32,763 nt of DNA from Eubacteriales bacterium (lineage in GTDB: Bacteria; Bacillota; Clostridia; Peptostreptococcales; Anaerovoracaceae), in assembly GCA_028704515.1 (NCBI GenBank), contig JAQWFH010000022.1, positions 1-32,763 on the forward strand, read 5' to 3'. A program made the position numbers and the translations under genes. This document shows, one piece after another, positions 24,497 through 31,656 of the stretch (position 1 is the first letter of the stretch; every line of letters begins with the position of its first letter). The notes below the pieces were generated by a model, which had not been told where the DNA came from, searched no databases, and saw nothing but the letters and a program-made list of their open reading frames with translations.

Positions 24497-24979
24497 ATGG
24501 CAAATAAATATCTGGCGTCAATATATAATAATTTATTTGATCAAAGATTTGATTGTAATCGCTTTGAACATCGTTTAGAATTGCAAAAGGGTATATATCT
24601 ATTGCAAGATTTGGGTGTCCCCGTGAGTGAATATGGTTTTAGTTGGTATAAACATGGGCCATACTCACAAACCCTCTTGGATGATATGTATAGAATGAAT
24701 GATGCAAGTATATCAACCGAAGACTTGTCGGACTATTCCCAAGAGCAGTTTTTAAAATTAAGAGAAGCGTTTACTTATAGTCCATTAAATGAAGAAGAAT
24801 ATAATTTACAAAATTGGGTAGAGTGCGTTGCCTCAATACATTTTCTCAAAGAAAATGTATTACCGCGTGCGGCAAGCGAAGAATTGATCTTGGATGAGTT
24901 GACTAGAAGAAAGCCTCATTTAAGCAATTTCAATTTAAATCAAAAAGCGTTTAAAGTTGTAAACAGTTTATTTTCTTGA
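24497..24979 (+). CDS. YwgA-like protein, accessory cassette gene 1
   Basis: A 160-residue protein of the YwgA-like group. The pattern LQKGIYLLQDLG (29-40) followed by FSWYKHGPYSQTLLDDMY (48-65) resembles YwgA and the related SocA/DUF4065-like antitoxin fold. I have not searched it. Two helices follow (SEQ-rich) and a basic C-terminus. Its composition is more AT-rich than the late operon. The gene lies 15 bases before the HD-domain gene in the same direction, so the pair is a likely operon. YwgA-like proteins lie next to YwfO-type HD proteins in Bacillus, as I recall, which supports a working partnership. Function unknown; antitoxin or regulator of the HD enzyme is a guess. Confidence 0.6.
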   Translation: MANKYLASIYNNLFDQRFDCNRFEHRLELQKGIYLLQDLGVPVSEYGFSWYKHGPYSQTLLDDMYRMNDASISTEDLSDYSQEQFLKLREAFTYSPLNEEEYNLQNWVECVASIHFLKENVLPRAASEELILDELTRRKPHLSNFNLNQKAFKVVNSLFS

Positions 24980-24993
24980 GGAGGATTCTTTAA

Positions 24994-26517
24994 ATGGAGA
25001 GAGAGCTTGCGAAGGAACTAAACTTAAAACATAGGATATTAGATAATGTTCATGGGTTCATCTATTATAGCGATGCGGAAGCACAAATAATGGATGAACT
25101 TTTATTTAAAAGATTACAAAGCATAAAACAATTGAGCTTAGCTAACTGGATTTTTCCCGGATCTGAACATACAAGATTTGTACATTCAATCGGCGTAATG
25201 CATATAGCTGATCGAATAGCCGAAAAGATAGGTCTGAACACATCAAAAAGAAAAGTGTTACGCTTAGCTGGGCTTTTACATGATATAGGTCATTATCCAT
25301 TATCTCACGTCTGTGAGTTCCCGTATAAGAAAAAGTTAAAAAGCTATTCAGAGGGAACTTTTTGTAAAGATGTAAACAATGAGGTCGCGAAAAGAATTGA
25401 CGGCTTTACTATTAAAGTTGAAAAAGACTTCATGGTAAAAGCAAATAAGGGGCATCATGAAAGTGTTGGAGCTTTAATAATCCAGAATAATGATCGAATT
25501 AAAACCATTATAAAAAATGAATGCGGAGAAAGTGCGATAGATTTAATCTGCGATATGATCACGGGAAATGTGGAGAGAGTTACGGGAGAAGATGCATTAC
25601 TTGTTCAGATATTGCATTCGGAGTTAGATGCAGATGGTATAGATTATTTACGAAGAGATGCAGCCTTTTCTGGGACAAGTTTTGGTAGCTTTGAGTTAGA
25701 TCAATTAATTAACTGTATGAAAAGAGTAGACCTAAATGGGAGCCAAATATTAGCCATTGAGCCCAAGGGAATTGCAGCAGCGGATCAGTATTTAATTAAT
25801 AAATTTTTTTCATTTTCCCAAGTGATTTTTAATAAGCATATAGTGATTTTAGAATGGATGGCAGAGCGTATTGTGGCATGGATGCAGGAAAAATGCGCTT
25901 GTTTTCCCGAACAAAATATTTTATTAAACGAATGGCTAGGAGGGGAGGGCGGAGGATTAGAAAAGTACCTTGCATTTAATGATAATTTTTTTTGGAATGC
26001 ATTACAGAAAACGCAAGAAAGTGATTTTTCACGTGCCTTACCTAAATTTATTCAAAGTTTAAGCGGAAAATTATTGAGCCATCAAGAGCTTAAATTCATT
26101 GAAGGTAGTGAGTACAAAATAATATCTAAATCCACGGAGGATATAAGGAACGAATTGCAGGCCTCATATACATACAAAGAGTTGCCAACATGGACAAATA
26201 ACATAGCTATACTTAACGAAAAGAAAATTACCAAGCATGTAACAGAGGAAAAATTCAAAACGGCATTTTTTGAAAGTGCACAAAAGGAAAACGATGACAG
26301 GCAGAATGCTTCGATGGAAAATAAAGATGAATTAACGGTAGCGATTAAACAAGACTATCAAAAGGCTTTAGGGCTTAGGCTAATGGAGGGAATTTGTATT
26401 GTAGAAAATGGTGCGCCTCAAGAGTTACATCTTCTTTGCGATGATAATAGATCATTAATGAGACAGTTGTATGACACTACCCTTGTGTTGCTACGAGCAT
26501 ATAAATTTGAAGATTAA
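24994..26517 (+). CDS. HD-domain phosphohydrolase, SAMHD1/YwfO-like
   Basis: A 507-residue HD protein of the SAMHD1/dGTPase/YwfO type, which cuts dNTPs or other phosphorylated nucleotides. H-x-x-R-x-x-H is present (HTRFVHSIG, His59, Arg61-His64); the HD pair is His96-Asp97 in LLHDIGHYPLSH, and a second site HHES lies at 154-157. The metal Asp of the fourth motif is in HSELDADGIDYLRRDA (208-223), where Gly replaces the common Arg. Residues ~360-507 are a less conserved, charged tail. It starts after an AGGAGG site. A phage-borne dNTPase could deplete nucleotides to block rival phages; activity and role are inferred. Confidence 0.78.
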   Translation: MERELAKELNLKHRILDNVHGFIYYSDAEAQIMDELLFKRLQSIKQLSLANWIFPGSEHTRFVHSIGVMHIADRIAEKIGLNTSKRKVLRLAGLLHDIGHYPLSHVCEFPYKKKLKSYSEGTFCKDVNNEVAKRIDGFTIKVEKDFMVKANKGHHESVGALIIQNNDRIKTIIKNECGESAIDLICDMITGNVERVTGEDALLVQILHSELDADGIDYLRRDAAFSGTSFGSFELDQLINCMKRVDLNGSQILAIEPKGIAAADQYLINKFFSFSQVIFNKHIVILEWMAERIVAWMQEKCACFPEQNILLNEWLGGEGGGLEKYLAFNDNFFWNALQKTQESDFSRALPKFIQSLSGKLLSHQELKFIEGSEYKIISKSTEDIRNELQASYTYKELPTWTNNIAILNEKKITKHVTEEKFKTAFFESAQKENDDRQNASMENKDELTVAIKQDYQKALGLRLMEGICIVENGAPQELHLLCDDNRSLMRQLYDTTLVLLRAYKFED

Positions 26518-26653
26518 AATAATAGACAATAATTTTTAATAAAACCAAAACCGTCCTTATTCTTACAAAAACCGACCATAATATTACATGTACCTTTACA
26601 ACGAGGGTCCCTTTTGTTATTATCGGATCAAGCAATATTTAATCGGGGGATTT

Positions 26654-26689
26654 TACAAAAGACACTGCTGGGGGGCGGTGTCTTTTGTA
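26654..26689 (+). terminator. Terminator at right end of prophage
   Basis: A long stem (TACAAAAGACACTGC 26654-26668 with GCGGTGTCTTTTGTA 26675-26689, one wobble) with a six-base loop. The GC part is followed by CTTTTGTAG, so it can act as an intrinsic terminator. It insulates the accessory cassette from the host gene fragment 25 bases further on. Confidence 0.75.
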
Positions 26690-26704
26690 GTAAATAAGTG
26701 CATA

Positions 26705-26716
26705 TGACATTGTGGC
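26705..26716. other. Inferred prophage right end (attR)
   Basis: The GH18 reading frame begins here abruptly: upstream of it is TGA (26705-26707), then CAT TGT GGC GCT AAC ACG TAC. From GGC (26714) on the residues G-A-N-T-Y-G-P-P-L-P follow the conserved family motif, where a Trp normally precedes; here it is Cys. The phage-host boundary therefore probably lies at 26708-26714. The core is short, as with serine integrases, but attL and the integrase are outside the window. Confidence 0.5.
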
Positions 26717-27151
26717 GCTAACACGTACGGTCCGCCTCTCCCCGTAGCTCCTCTTCCGGAGGTGAGGAGAGTCTTAGAGTATGGCATTAGCGAAATAAAC
26801 CCTGACAAAATCCTTATGGGGGTACCAAACTATGGATACGACTGGAGAATACCGTTCGTTCAGGGAGAATCGAGAGCGGAGAGACTTTCAAATCCGGAGG
26901 CTGTCGCAAGGGCAGGAATATACGGTGTCGAAATTCAGTACGATGAAATAGCACAAGCGCCGTTTTTTCGTTACACTGATGCAGAGGGCAACAATCATAT
27001 AGTTTGGTTTGAGGATTACAGGAGCTGGAATGCAAAGTTCCAATTATTGAAAGAGTTGGGGCTTGCAGGATTTAGCATATGGAATCTCATGTCTCCCTTC
27101 TTGGAGGGAAGGGCTGCTATACGTGATAATTTTGAAGTCAGCAAGTTTTAA
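26714..27151 (+). pseudogene. 3' part of GH18 spore-type hydrolase gene
   Basis: The C-terminal ~145 residues of a glycoside hydrolase 18 protein of the YaaH/SleL spore-cortex type. In frame it reads GANTYGPPLPVAPLPEVRRV, then ILMGVPNYGYDW, a middle part IQYDEIAQAPFFRYTD, WFEDYRSWNAKFQLLKELG and GFSIWNL. No LysM repeats or N-terminal catalytic glutamates (DxxDxDxE) are present, so they must lie beyond the prophage. A GTG in frame at 26762 is not a plausible start. It is the host gene split by the prophage. The reading frame is otherwise intact, so excision could restore it. Confidence 0.8.
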
Positions 27152-27161
27152 TAGGCAAGTA

Positions 27162-27193
27162 AAAACCTGCCTCGGAGGGAAGAGGCGGGTTTT
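27162..27193 (+). terminator. Terminator after GH18 gene
   Basis: A 12-bp stem with one wobble (AAAACCTGCCTC 27162-27173, GAGGCGGGTTTT 27182-27193) and an 8-base loop sits 10 bases after the GH18 stop. The A/T flanks make it potentially bidirectional. Confidence 0.88.
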
Positions 27194-27255
27194 CTTATGG
27201 AACTAAAATTACAGGCATTATTAGAAAATTTTTATGCAGAATACCAAATAGTCTA

Positions 27256-27284
27256 TGTACCCACTTTATGATATAGTGTATAAT
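27256..27284 (+). promoter_or_regulatory. Possible fbp promoter
   Basis: TATAAT at 27279-27284 lies about 54 bases before the fbp start. The -35 region 17 bases upstream (TGTACC) is poor, so this may be an activated promoter or a different -10 is used. The rest of the 27194-27337 gap holds nothing else that I can recognise. Confidence 0.35.
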
Positions 27285-27337
27285 TATAACAGATGTAAGA
27301 TGTAGGTAAAGTGACAAAGCGAAATATGGAGGAAGAT

Positions 27338-29287
27338 ATGCAAAATCTACAATATTTGAAGCTTTTAGCTAAGGAATACCCAAACCTTAATGCTGTATCG
27401 AGAGAAATTATTAACCTGAAGGCAATTCTTGCACTACCAAAGGGTACCGAATATTTTTTGACAGACCTGCATGGGGAGCATGAAGCATTTATTCATATGA
27501 TAAAAAGTGCATCGGGCGTAATTCGCTCAAAGATTGAAGAAATTTACGGCAAAACACTCACCGAAAGCAACAGAGCTTCTCTTGCAGCGCTGATATACAA
27601 TGCGCCCGCAGAGCTCGCTCGCCGCGAAAAAGAAGAGCTGGATATGGAGCAATATTATAAAGTCACAATTTATCGGCTCATAGAGGTTTGCAAATCCGTA
27701 TCTACAAAGTACACTCGCTCAAAGGTGCGTAAGAGATTACCGAAATACTGGGATTATGTCATCGACGAGCTGCTTCATGCGGATGATGAGGCGAACAAAG
27801 CATATTATTACAGTGAAATCATAAATTCCATATTGGAATGCGGGGTCGCAGAGGAATTTATAGAGCAGCTTGCGGATTCAATAAGCAGGCTGGCCGTAGA
27901 TCAACTTCATATACTAGGAGATATATTTGACAGGGGCGCACACCCCGACGACATTATGGATTTTCTTATGGAGTTCCACGATGTTGATTTCCAGTGGGGA
28001 AACCACGATATAGTCTGGATGGGAGCGGCTACAGGCAATTGGGCTTGTATTTGCAATGTTTTGCGTATGAATATAAGCTACAACAATTTCGATATGCTTG
28101 AAATCGGATACGGAATCAACCTGAGACCGTTGGCTGTATTTGCTACAGAGGTTTACAAGGACGACCCTTGCACATATTTTTACCCTAAGGTTTTTGATGA
28201 AAATAAATACGATCCGGTATCTGGTGACTTAGCGGCCAAAATGCATAAGGCAATAGCGATTTGTCAATTTAAAGCTGAGGGACAACGAATAATGTCGCAT
28301 CCGGAATACAATATGCAAGACCGCATGCTTCTGCACAAGATAAATAAAGAAGAAGGTACAATAGAAATAAACGGAGTGACATATGAGCTGAGAGACAACA
28401 ATTTCCCAACTGTCGATCCGGCAGACCCGTACAAGTTTACCGCCGATGAGTCACTTCTGCTAAACTCACTGGAGGCTTCGTTTTTACAAAGTGAAAAGCT
28501 ACAAAGGCACATAACATTTCTTTATAGTCACGGAGCGCTTTATAACATCTGCAATGGAAACCTCATGTATCACGGCTGCCTGCCGATGACTGAAGATGGC
28601 GAATTTGAAGATGTAACAATTAACGGTAAGACTTATAAGGGAAAAGAGTTTATGGATTACATAGACGACCAGGTCAGAAAGGCTTATTTTTCGCCAGGTA
28701 AATCCGAGGAAATAGGAAGATCCGGCGATCTGATGTGGTATCTGTGGCTCGGAAGAAAGTCCCCTCTTTTCGGCAAGGATCGAATGACTACATTTGAGAG
28801 GTGCTTTGTAGCCGATAAGAAAACGCACAAGGAATATACGGTGCCGTATTATAAACTGATAGAAAAAAAGGAAATCTGCGTAAAGATTCTTGAAGAATTC
28901 GGTCTGGATCCGGAAAGCTCACACATACTTAACGGACATATGCCTGTAAAGGTTAAGGATGGAAAGAGCCCGATAAAGGGAGACGGCCTTTTGTTCGTAA
29001 TAGATGGAGGAATGGCAAAGGCATACCAAAAGGATACCGGGATTGCAGGTTATACGCTTATCTTCAACTCACGCTTTATGGCACTCGCCGAGCATAAGCC
29101 TTATTCGCCGTTGCAGCCTGACGGAACACAACGCTTCGGAGCGCCGCAATTGCGTACAGTCGAGCTTCTAAAAAAGAGAATGCTGGTATCGGATACCGAC
29201 CAGGGACAGGAATTGAAGAGGCAGGTTGAAGATCTTCAAGATCTCGCAATTGCTTATAAGGATGGAAGTATAAAAGAACGCCATTAA
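27338..29287 (+). CDS. fbp: Fructose-1,6-bisphosphatase class III
   Basis: A 649-residue class III FBPase, the Firmicutes-type enzyme that removes the 1-phosphate of fructose-1,6-bisphosphate in gluconeogenesis. The calcineurin-like metal site is visible in LTDLHGEHEAF (41-51), LGDIFDRGAHPDD (193-205) and WGNHDIVWMGAA (220-231). LYSHGALYNICNGNLMYHGC and GHMPVKVKDGKSPIKGDG match the family further on. Length is normal for the class. A frame opens at GTG 27311, but ATG 27338 is five bases after GGAGG. It stands alone on the host side of the prophage and is transcribed from its own promoter. Confidence 0.97.
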   Translation: MQNLQYLKLLAKEYPNLNAVSREIINLKAILALPKGTEYFLTDLHGEHEAFIHMIKSASGVIRSKIEEIYGKTLTESNRASLAALIYNAPAELARREKEELDMEQYYKVTIYRLIEVCKSVSTKYTRSKVRKRLPKYWDYVIDELLHADDEANKAYYYSEIINSILECGVAEEFIEQLADSISRLAVDQLHILGDIFDRGAHPDDIMDFLMEFHDVDFQWGNHDIVWMGAATGNWACICNVLRMNISYNNFDMLEIGYGINLRPLAVFATEVYKDDPCTYFYPKVFDENKYDPVSGDLAAKMHKAIAICQFKAEGQRIMSHPEYNMQDRMLLHKINKEEGTIEINGVTYELRDNNFPTVDPADPYKFTADESLLLNSLEASFLQSEKLQRHITFLYSHGALYNICNGNLMYHGCLPMTEDGEFEDVTINGKTYKGKEFMDYIDDQVRKAYFSPGKSEEIGRSGDLMWYLWLGRKSPLFGKDRMTTFERCFVADKKTHKEYTVPYYKLIEKKEICVKILEEFGLDPESSHILNGHMPVKVKDGKSPIKGDGLLFVIDGGMAKAYQKDTGIAGYTLIFNSRFMALAEHKPYSPLQPDGTQRFGAPQLRTVELLKKRMLVSDTDQGQELKRQVEDLQDLAIAYKDGSIKERH

Positions 29288-29311
29288 ACATCATTAAATT
29301 GATAAATCTCT

Positions 29312-29340
29312 TTGACAAAGAGTCAAAAAAATTATATAAT
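29312..29340 (+). promoter_or_regulatory. Consensus promoter of tRNA-Arg
   Basis: TTGACA at 29312-29317 and TATAAT at 29335-29340 are separated by exactly 17 bases, a perfect sigma-A consensus. Transcription should begin near 29346-29348, about 42 bases before the tRNA. Confidence 0.95.
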
Positions 29341-29373
29341 GTTATCCGTACCGTGAATCATGGTACGGATAAC
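29341..29373. promoter_or_regulatory. Perfect 12-bp dyad at tRNA start site
   Basis: GTTATCCGTACC (29341-29352) and GGTACGGATAAC (29362-29373) form a perfect 12-bp inverted repeat with a 9-base spacer, directly after the -10 box. Because transcription starts inside the left arm, the full hairpin would not form in the RNA; a DNA operator is therefore a possible reading. It could also be a leader hairpin or the end of the fbp transcript. Confidence 0.6.
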
Positions 29374-29388
29374 TCATATATGATATAT

Positions 29389-29464
29389 GCGCGCGTAGCT
29401 CAATGGATAGAGTAACTGACTACGAATCAGCAGGTTGGGGGTTCGACTCCCTCCGCGCGCACCA
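29389..29464 (+). tRNA. tRNA-Arg (ACG)
   Basis: A 76-base tRNA with CCA encoded. The acceptor stem pairs GCGCGCG (29389-29395) with CGCGCGC (29454-29460), then A and CCA 29462-29464. The D-arm has GCTCAATGGATAGAGT, the anticodon loop is CTACGAA with anticodon ACG (Arg, CGN), and the T-arm has GGTTCGACTCC. The A27-C43 pair at the top of the anticodon stem is a mismatch. The 3' end is copied into the repeats that follow. Confidence 0.96.
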
Positions 29465-29632
29465 CACAAAAATACACTCCGCAAGGGGTGTTTTTTGCGT
29501 AGGAAAGATGGAGTCGAACCCGAAAGGGCGTGCGCCGTTTAAAAAACAGCATGTTATGCTGTTTTTAGGCGTGCGGCTCAAGTCACGGAGATGACGCAGA
29601 GCGGCAGATGCGAGCAAGTGGAGCATCTGCAA
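29446..29632 (+). repeat. 187-bp tandem repeat, copy 1
   Basis: The unit starts inside the T-arm of the tRNA (29446) and contains its last 19 bases, the terminator, and about 135 bases more. That part holds two hairpins: 11 bp at 29542-29552/29556-29566 (AAAAACAGCAT and its complement), and 8 bp at 29604-29611/29623-29630 (GCAGATGC and GCATCTGC). It also holds GGAGTCGAACCC (29510-29521), the reverse complement of the T-arm at 29439-29450. No coding role is evident; long antisense frames are by-products. Confidence 0.88.
29474..29496 (+). terminator. Terminator of tRNA-Arg
   Basis: A 7-bp stem (ACACTCC 29474-29480, GGGGTGT 29485-29491, one wobble) with a GCAA tetraloop ends in TTTTTT (to 29496). 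The same terminator recurs in each copy of the 187-bp repeat. Confidence 0.9.
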
Positions 29633-29819
29633 ACTCCCTCCGCGCGCACCACACAAAAATACACTCCGCAAGGGGTGTTTTTTGCGTAGGAAAGATGGAG
29701 TCGAACCCGAAAGGGCGTGCGCCGTTTAAAAAACAGCATGTTATGCTGTTTTTAGGCGTGCGGCTCAAGTCACGGAGATGACGCAGAGCGGCAGATGCGA
29801 GCAAGTGGAGCATCTGCAA
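29633..29819 (+). repeat. 187-bp tandem repeat, copy 2
   Basis: Appears identical to copy 1 over the whole unit, with the same tRNA 3' end, terminator, two hairpins and inverted T-arm segment. The apparent identity indicates recent duplication. It lacks the 5' part of the tRNA, so it cannot give a tRNA. Confidence 0.88.
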
Positions 29820-29871
29820 ACTCCCTCCGCGCGCACCACACAAAAATACACTCCGCAAGGGGTGTTTTTTG
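29820..29871 (+). repeat. 187-bp tandem repeat, partial copy 3
   Basis: The first 52 bases of the unit recur: the tRNA 3' end plus the terminator. After TTTTTTG the sequence departs (GTGCC rather than GTAGG), leaving the repeat. This final copy is probably the original sequence downstream of the tRNA before expansion. Confidence 0.85.
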
Positions 29872-29905
29872 TGTGCCAAGTCATCAAAGAAGCTGTAAAA
29901 TTTCA

Positions 29906-31297
29906 TCATATCGGATTGCATAACTTGCAAGCATCATATTCTTGAGGGAGAGCATTAAAATATACTAAATTTTTAATGCTTATTTTATCGACAGCAGTAC
30001 ATGCCGGCAAATGATATTTCTTTGTATTACTATTCCCAATATATTTGACCTCTGATTGTGTCAGAGAGCCGGCATTATCTCCGGCATCCGCCACAGTAAT
30101 TACATTTGAAGTATTAATGTTATAACTTGAACCGTTTGTAGTTACTATAATCGGACCTGAGTTGAATGTTCCGTATGTCATTGCTCTGATTTCTGAAAAT
30201 CTTTGCATAGCTGAAAAGTGAGGGAGTTTATAAATATTTCCCATAGCCGCTGAAACGATAACGGTTTCAGGTTTTATAACGTTAAGGAATTCAGTGGTTG
30301 AAGATCCTTTTGCACCGTGGTGCCCGGCTTTTAAAATTTCAACTTGAGAAAATTTATCTAAATTTGCCTTTTCAATGCTTTCCTCCGCATCTCCCATCAA
30401 CAATACTTGTACATCCCCGTAGGATAGCAAGCTAATTAAGCTGTTATTGTTAGGGTCAGTATAATCTCCTGACATCTGAATTATTCTATAAGACGCATCG
30501 TCGCCTATAAAAAATGAATAATTTTGTGCATCTTTAGATGTAATATATTCGGCATTATGGGCTTGAACTGCAGCAATGTACTCAGAATATGCTTTTGTAT
30601 CTAAGGTTCTCCCGTTATCAATTATTCTATCTGCTGTATAAGCATTTAAAACTGCAGGAAATCCTCCGATATGATCGGCGTGTTCATGTGTTGCCACAAC
30701 AACATCAAGGTTACCATCTACATAAGGGTTAATATAATTTACAACAGTACTCCCGGCTGATTTAGGACCTGCATCCACTAAAATCTCAAATTCAGCATAA
30801 TCAATAAAGATACTATCTCCCTGCCCAACATCGATAAAATGAATAGTCATAGCTTCATCTATCGCCGTAGGGCTTGCAAGAGCAACTACTGTTTGACTGT
30901 TATTGTCCCAAGATACTTCAGATCCAAACGCTTCAAGGACCGCCCGGATTGGGAGATATGTGCGGCCGTCTTTTATTAAAGCGGCAGTATCATTATATAG
31001 CTGCCGGCCATTCTTTATAATATAATCGCGCCCTATAGGGACCTCGACTTTTATTCCGTCTTTTTCGGCGATTGCCATTCTTGCGACATTATCCCAGTTC
31101 ACCTTGCAACCAAAAGTTTCCATTGTTTGTCTAAATGGGACTTGTGTCCTATTAGCTTGGTCAATAAATGGGGAACCCGATTGTTCTGAGAATTGAACAG
31201 GTGCATTGTTGATGCTGACACCTACACCTGCAAACGCAATATATGTAGGCGACAATACCATAACTGTAATCAAAAGTGTCAATAATAGCTTCTTCAT
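29906..31297 (-). CDS. Secreted ComEC-like MBL-fold protein with CuAO N-domain
   Basis: A 463-residue exported protein with three modules. A signal peptide (1-23, MKKLLLTLLITVMVLSPTYI) is followed by a copper-amine-oxidase N-terminal-type wall or protein-binding domain (about 27-140), with VPFRQTMETFGCKVNWDN and LPIRAVLEAFGSEVSWDN. The metallo-beta-lactamase fold (150-400) has FIDVGQGDSIFID and the metal motif THEHADHIGG (His204, His206, Asp208, His209), plus LKAGHHGAKGSS; it resembles the ComEC/Rec2 nuclease domain. The last 46 residues (KYIGNSNTKKYHLPACTA to CKLC) form an Ada-like metal-binding module. GGGAGGG precedes the start. Outside-cell DNA or phosphodiester hydrolysis is plausible but inferred. 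Confidence 0.88.
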   Translation of the reverse strand: MKKLLLTLLITVMVLSPTYIAFAGVGVSINNAPVQFSEQSGSPFIDQANRTQVPFRQTMETFGCKVNWDNVARMAIAEKDGIKVEVPIGRDYIIKNGRQLYNDTAALIKDGRTYLPIRAVLEAFGSEVSWDNNSQTVVALASPTAIDEAMTIHFIDVGQGDSIFIDYAEFEILVDAGPKSAGSTVVNYINPYVDGNLDVVVATHEHADHIGGFPAVLNAYTADRIIDNGRTLDTKAYSEYIAAVQAHNAEYITSKDAQNYSFFIGDDASYRIIQMSGDYTDPNNNSLISLLSYGDVQVLLMGDAEESIEKANLDKFSQVEILKAGHHGAKGSSTTEFLNVIKPETVIVSAAMGNIYKLPHFSAMQRFSEIRAMTYGTFNSGPIIVTTNGSSYNINTSNVITVADAGDNAGSLTQSEVKYIGNSNTKKYHLPACTAVDKISIKNLVYFNALPQEYDACKLCNPI

Positions 31298-31653
31298 TTA
31301 GCCCTCCCAAATAAGATGTCATTTATATTCTAACTAAGCGATCTCGCGCCAAGTAATAATCTCTACTTTTATTTCTTCTATATTATTTAATATTACTATT
31401 TGCATAAAAAAAGTCAATAAAATTCTCGGACTTTATCAGTTGAATATACCGGAGATTGAGCCAGAGGCGATATGTCGAAAATAGACGGGAATAGCTGATA
31501 ACGGAAGAATAATTCTATGATATCACACGACATTTTACAGTATGAATATATAGTATTATGCGTATTAATAAATAGATTATTATTAGGGCGAGTAAGTATG
31601 TGTTATTTGCATTAAAAATGAGTAAGACTTGTTCATTGATAAATAAATCTTAC
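31298..31653. other. Intergenic region between two - strand genes
   Basis: The gap carries the promoter for the MBL-fold gene and the terminator of the LuxR-type gene. In between is a - strand open stretch of 39 codons (31533-31414) without a ribosome site, which could be a decayed gene. A short inverted repeat TTATCAG/CTGATAA flanks part of it. No other gene is supported. Confidence 0.4.
31390..31417 (-). promoter_or_regulatory. Possible promoter of the MBL-fold gene
   Basis: On the - strand TTGACT (31417-31412) and TAATAT (31395-31390) are 16 bases apart, about 93 bases before the start codon. The -35 is one base from consensus; the -10 is weaker. Confidence 0.4.
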
Positions 31654-31656
31654 TCA
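31614..31656 (-). terminator. Terminator of LuxR-type gene
   Basis: On the - strand a 9-bp stem (31656-31648 with 31627-31619) is followed by TTTTTAATG. The stem includes the stop codon of the LuxR-type gene. The loop is long (20 bases), so efficiency may be modest. Confidence 0.55.

Noticed and set aside
26762..27151. Intact small GH18-like gene with GTG start at 26762
   Set aside because: Family residues continue upstream of 26762 in the same frame to 26714, and there is no catalytic region; it is a gene fragment.
29389..29464. tRNA-Arg as the attachment site of this prophage
   Set aside because: The phage boundary is 2.7 kb to the left, inside the GH18 gene; fbp, a host gene, lies between.
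29446..29871. CRISPR array
   Set aside because: The repeat unit is 187 bp with no variable spacers, and no cas genes are near.
29420..29930. Long - strand frames over the tRNA and 187-bp repeat, including the ending CARRESNPQPADS
   Set aside because: They are antisense to a tRNA and its repeats. This peptide type is a common false annotation opposite tRNA genes; there is no ribosome site.
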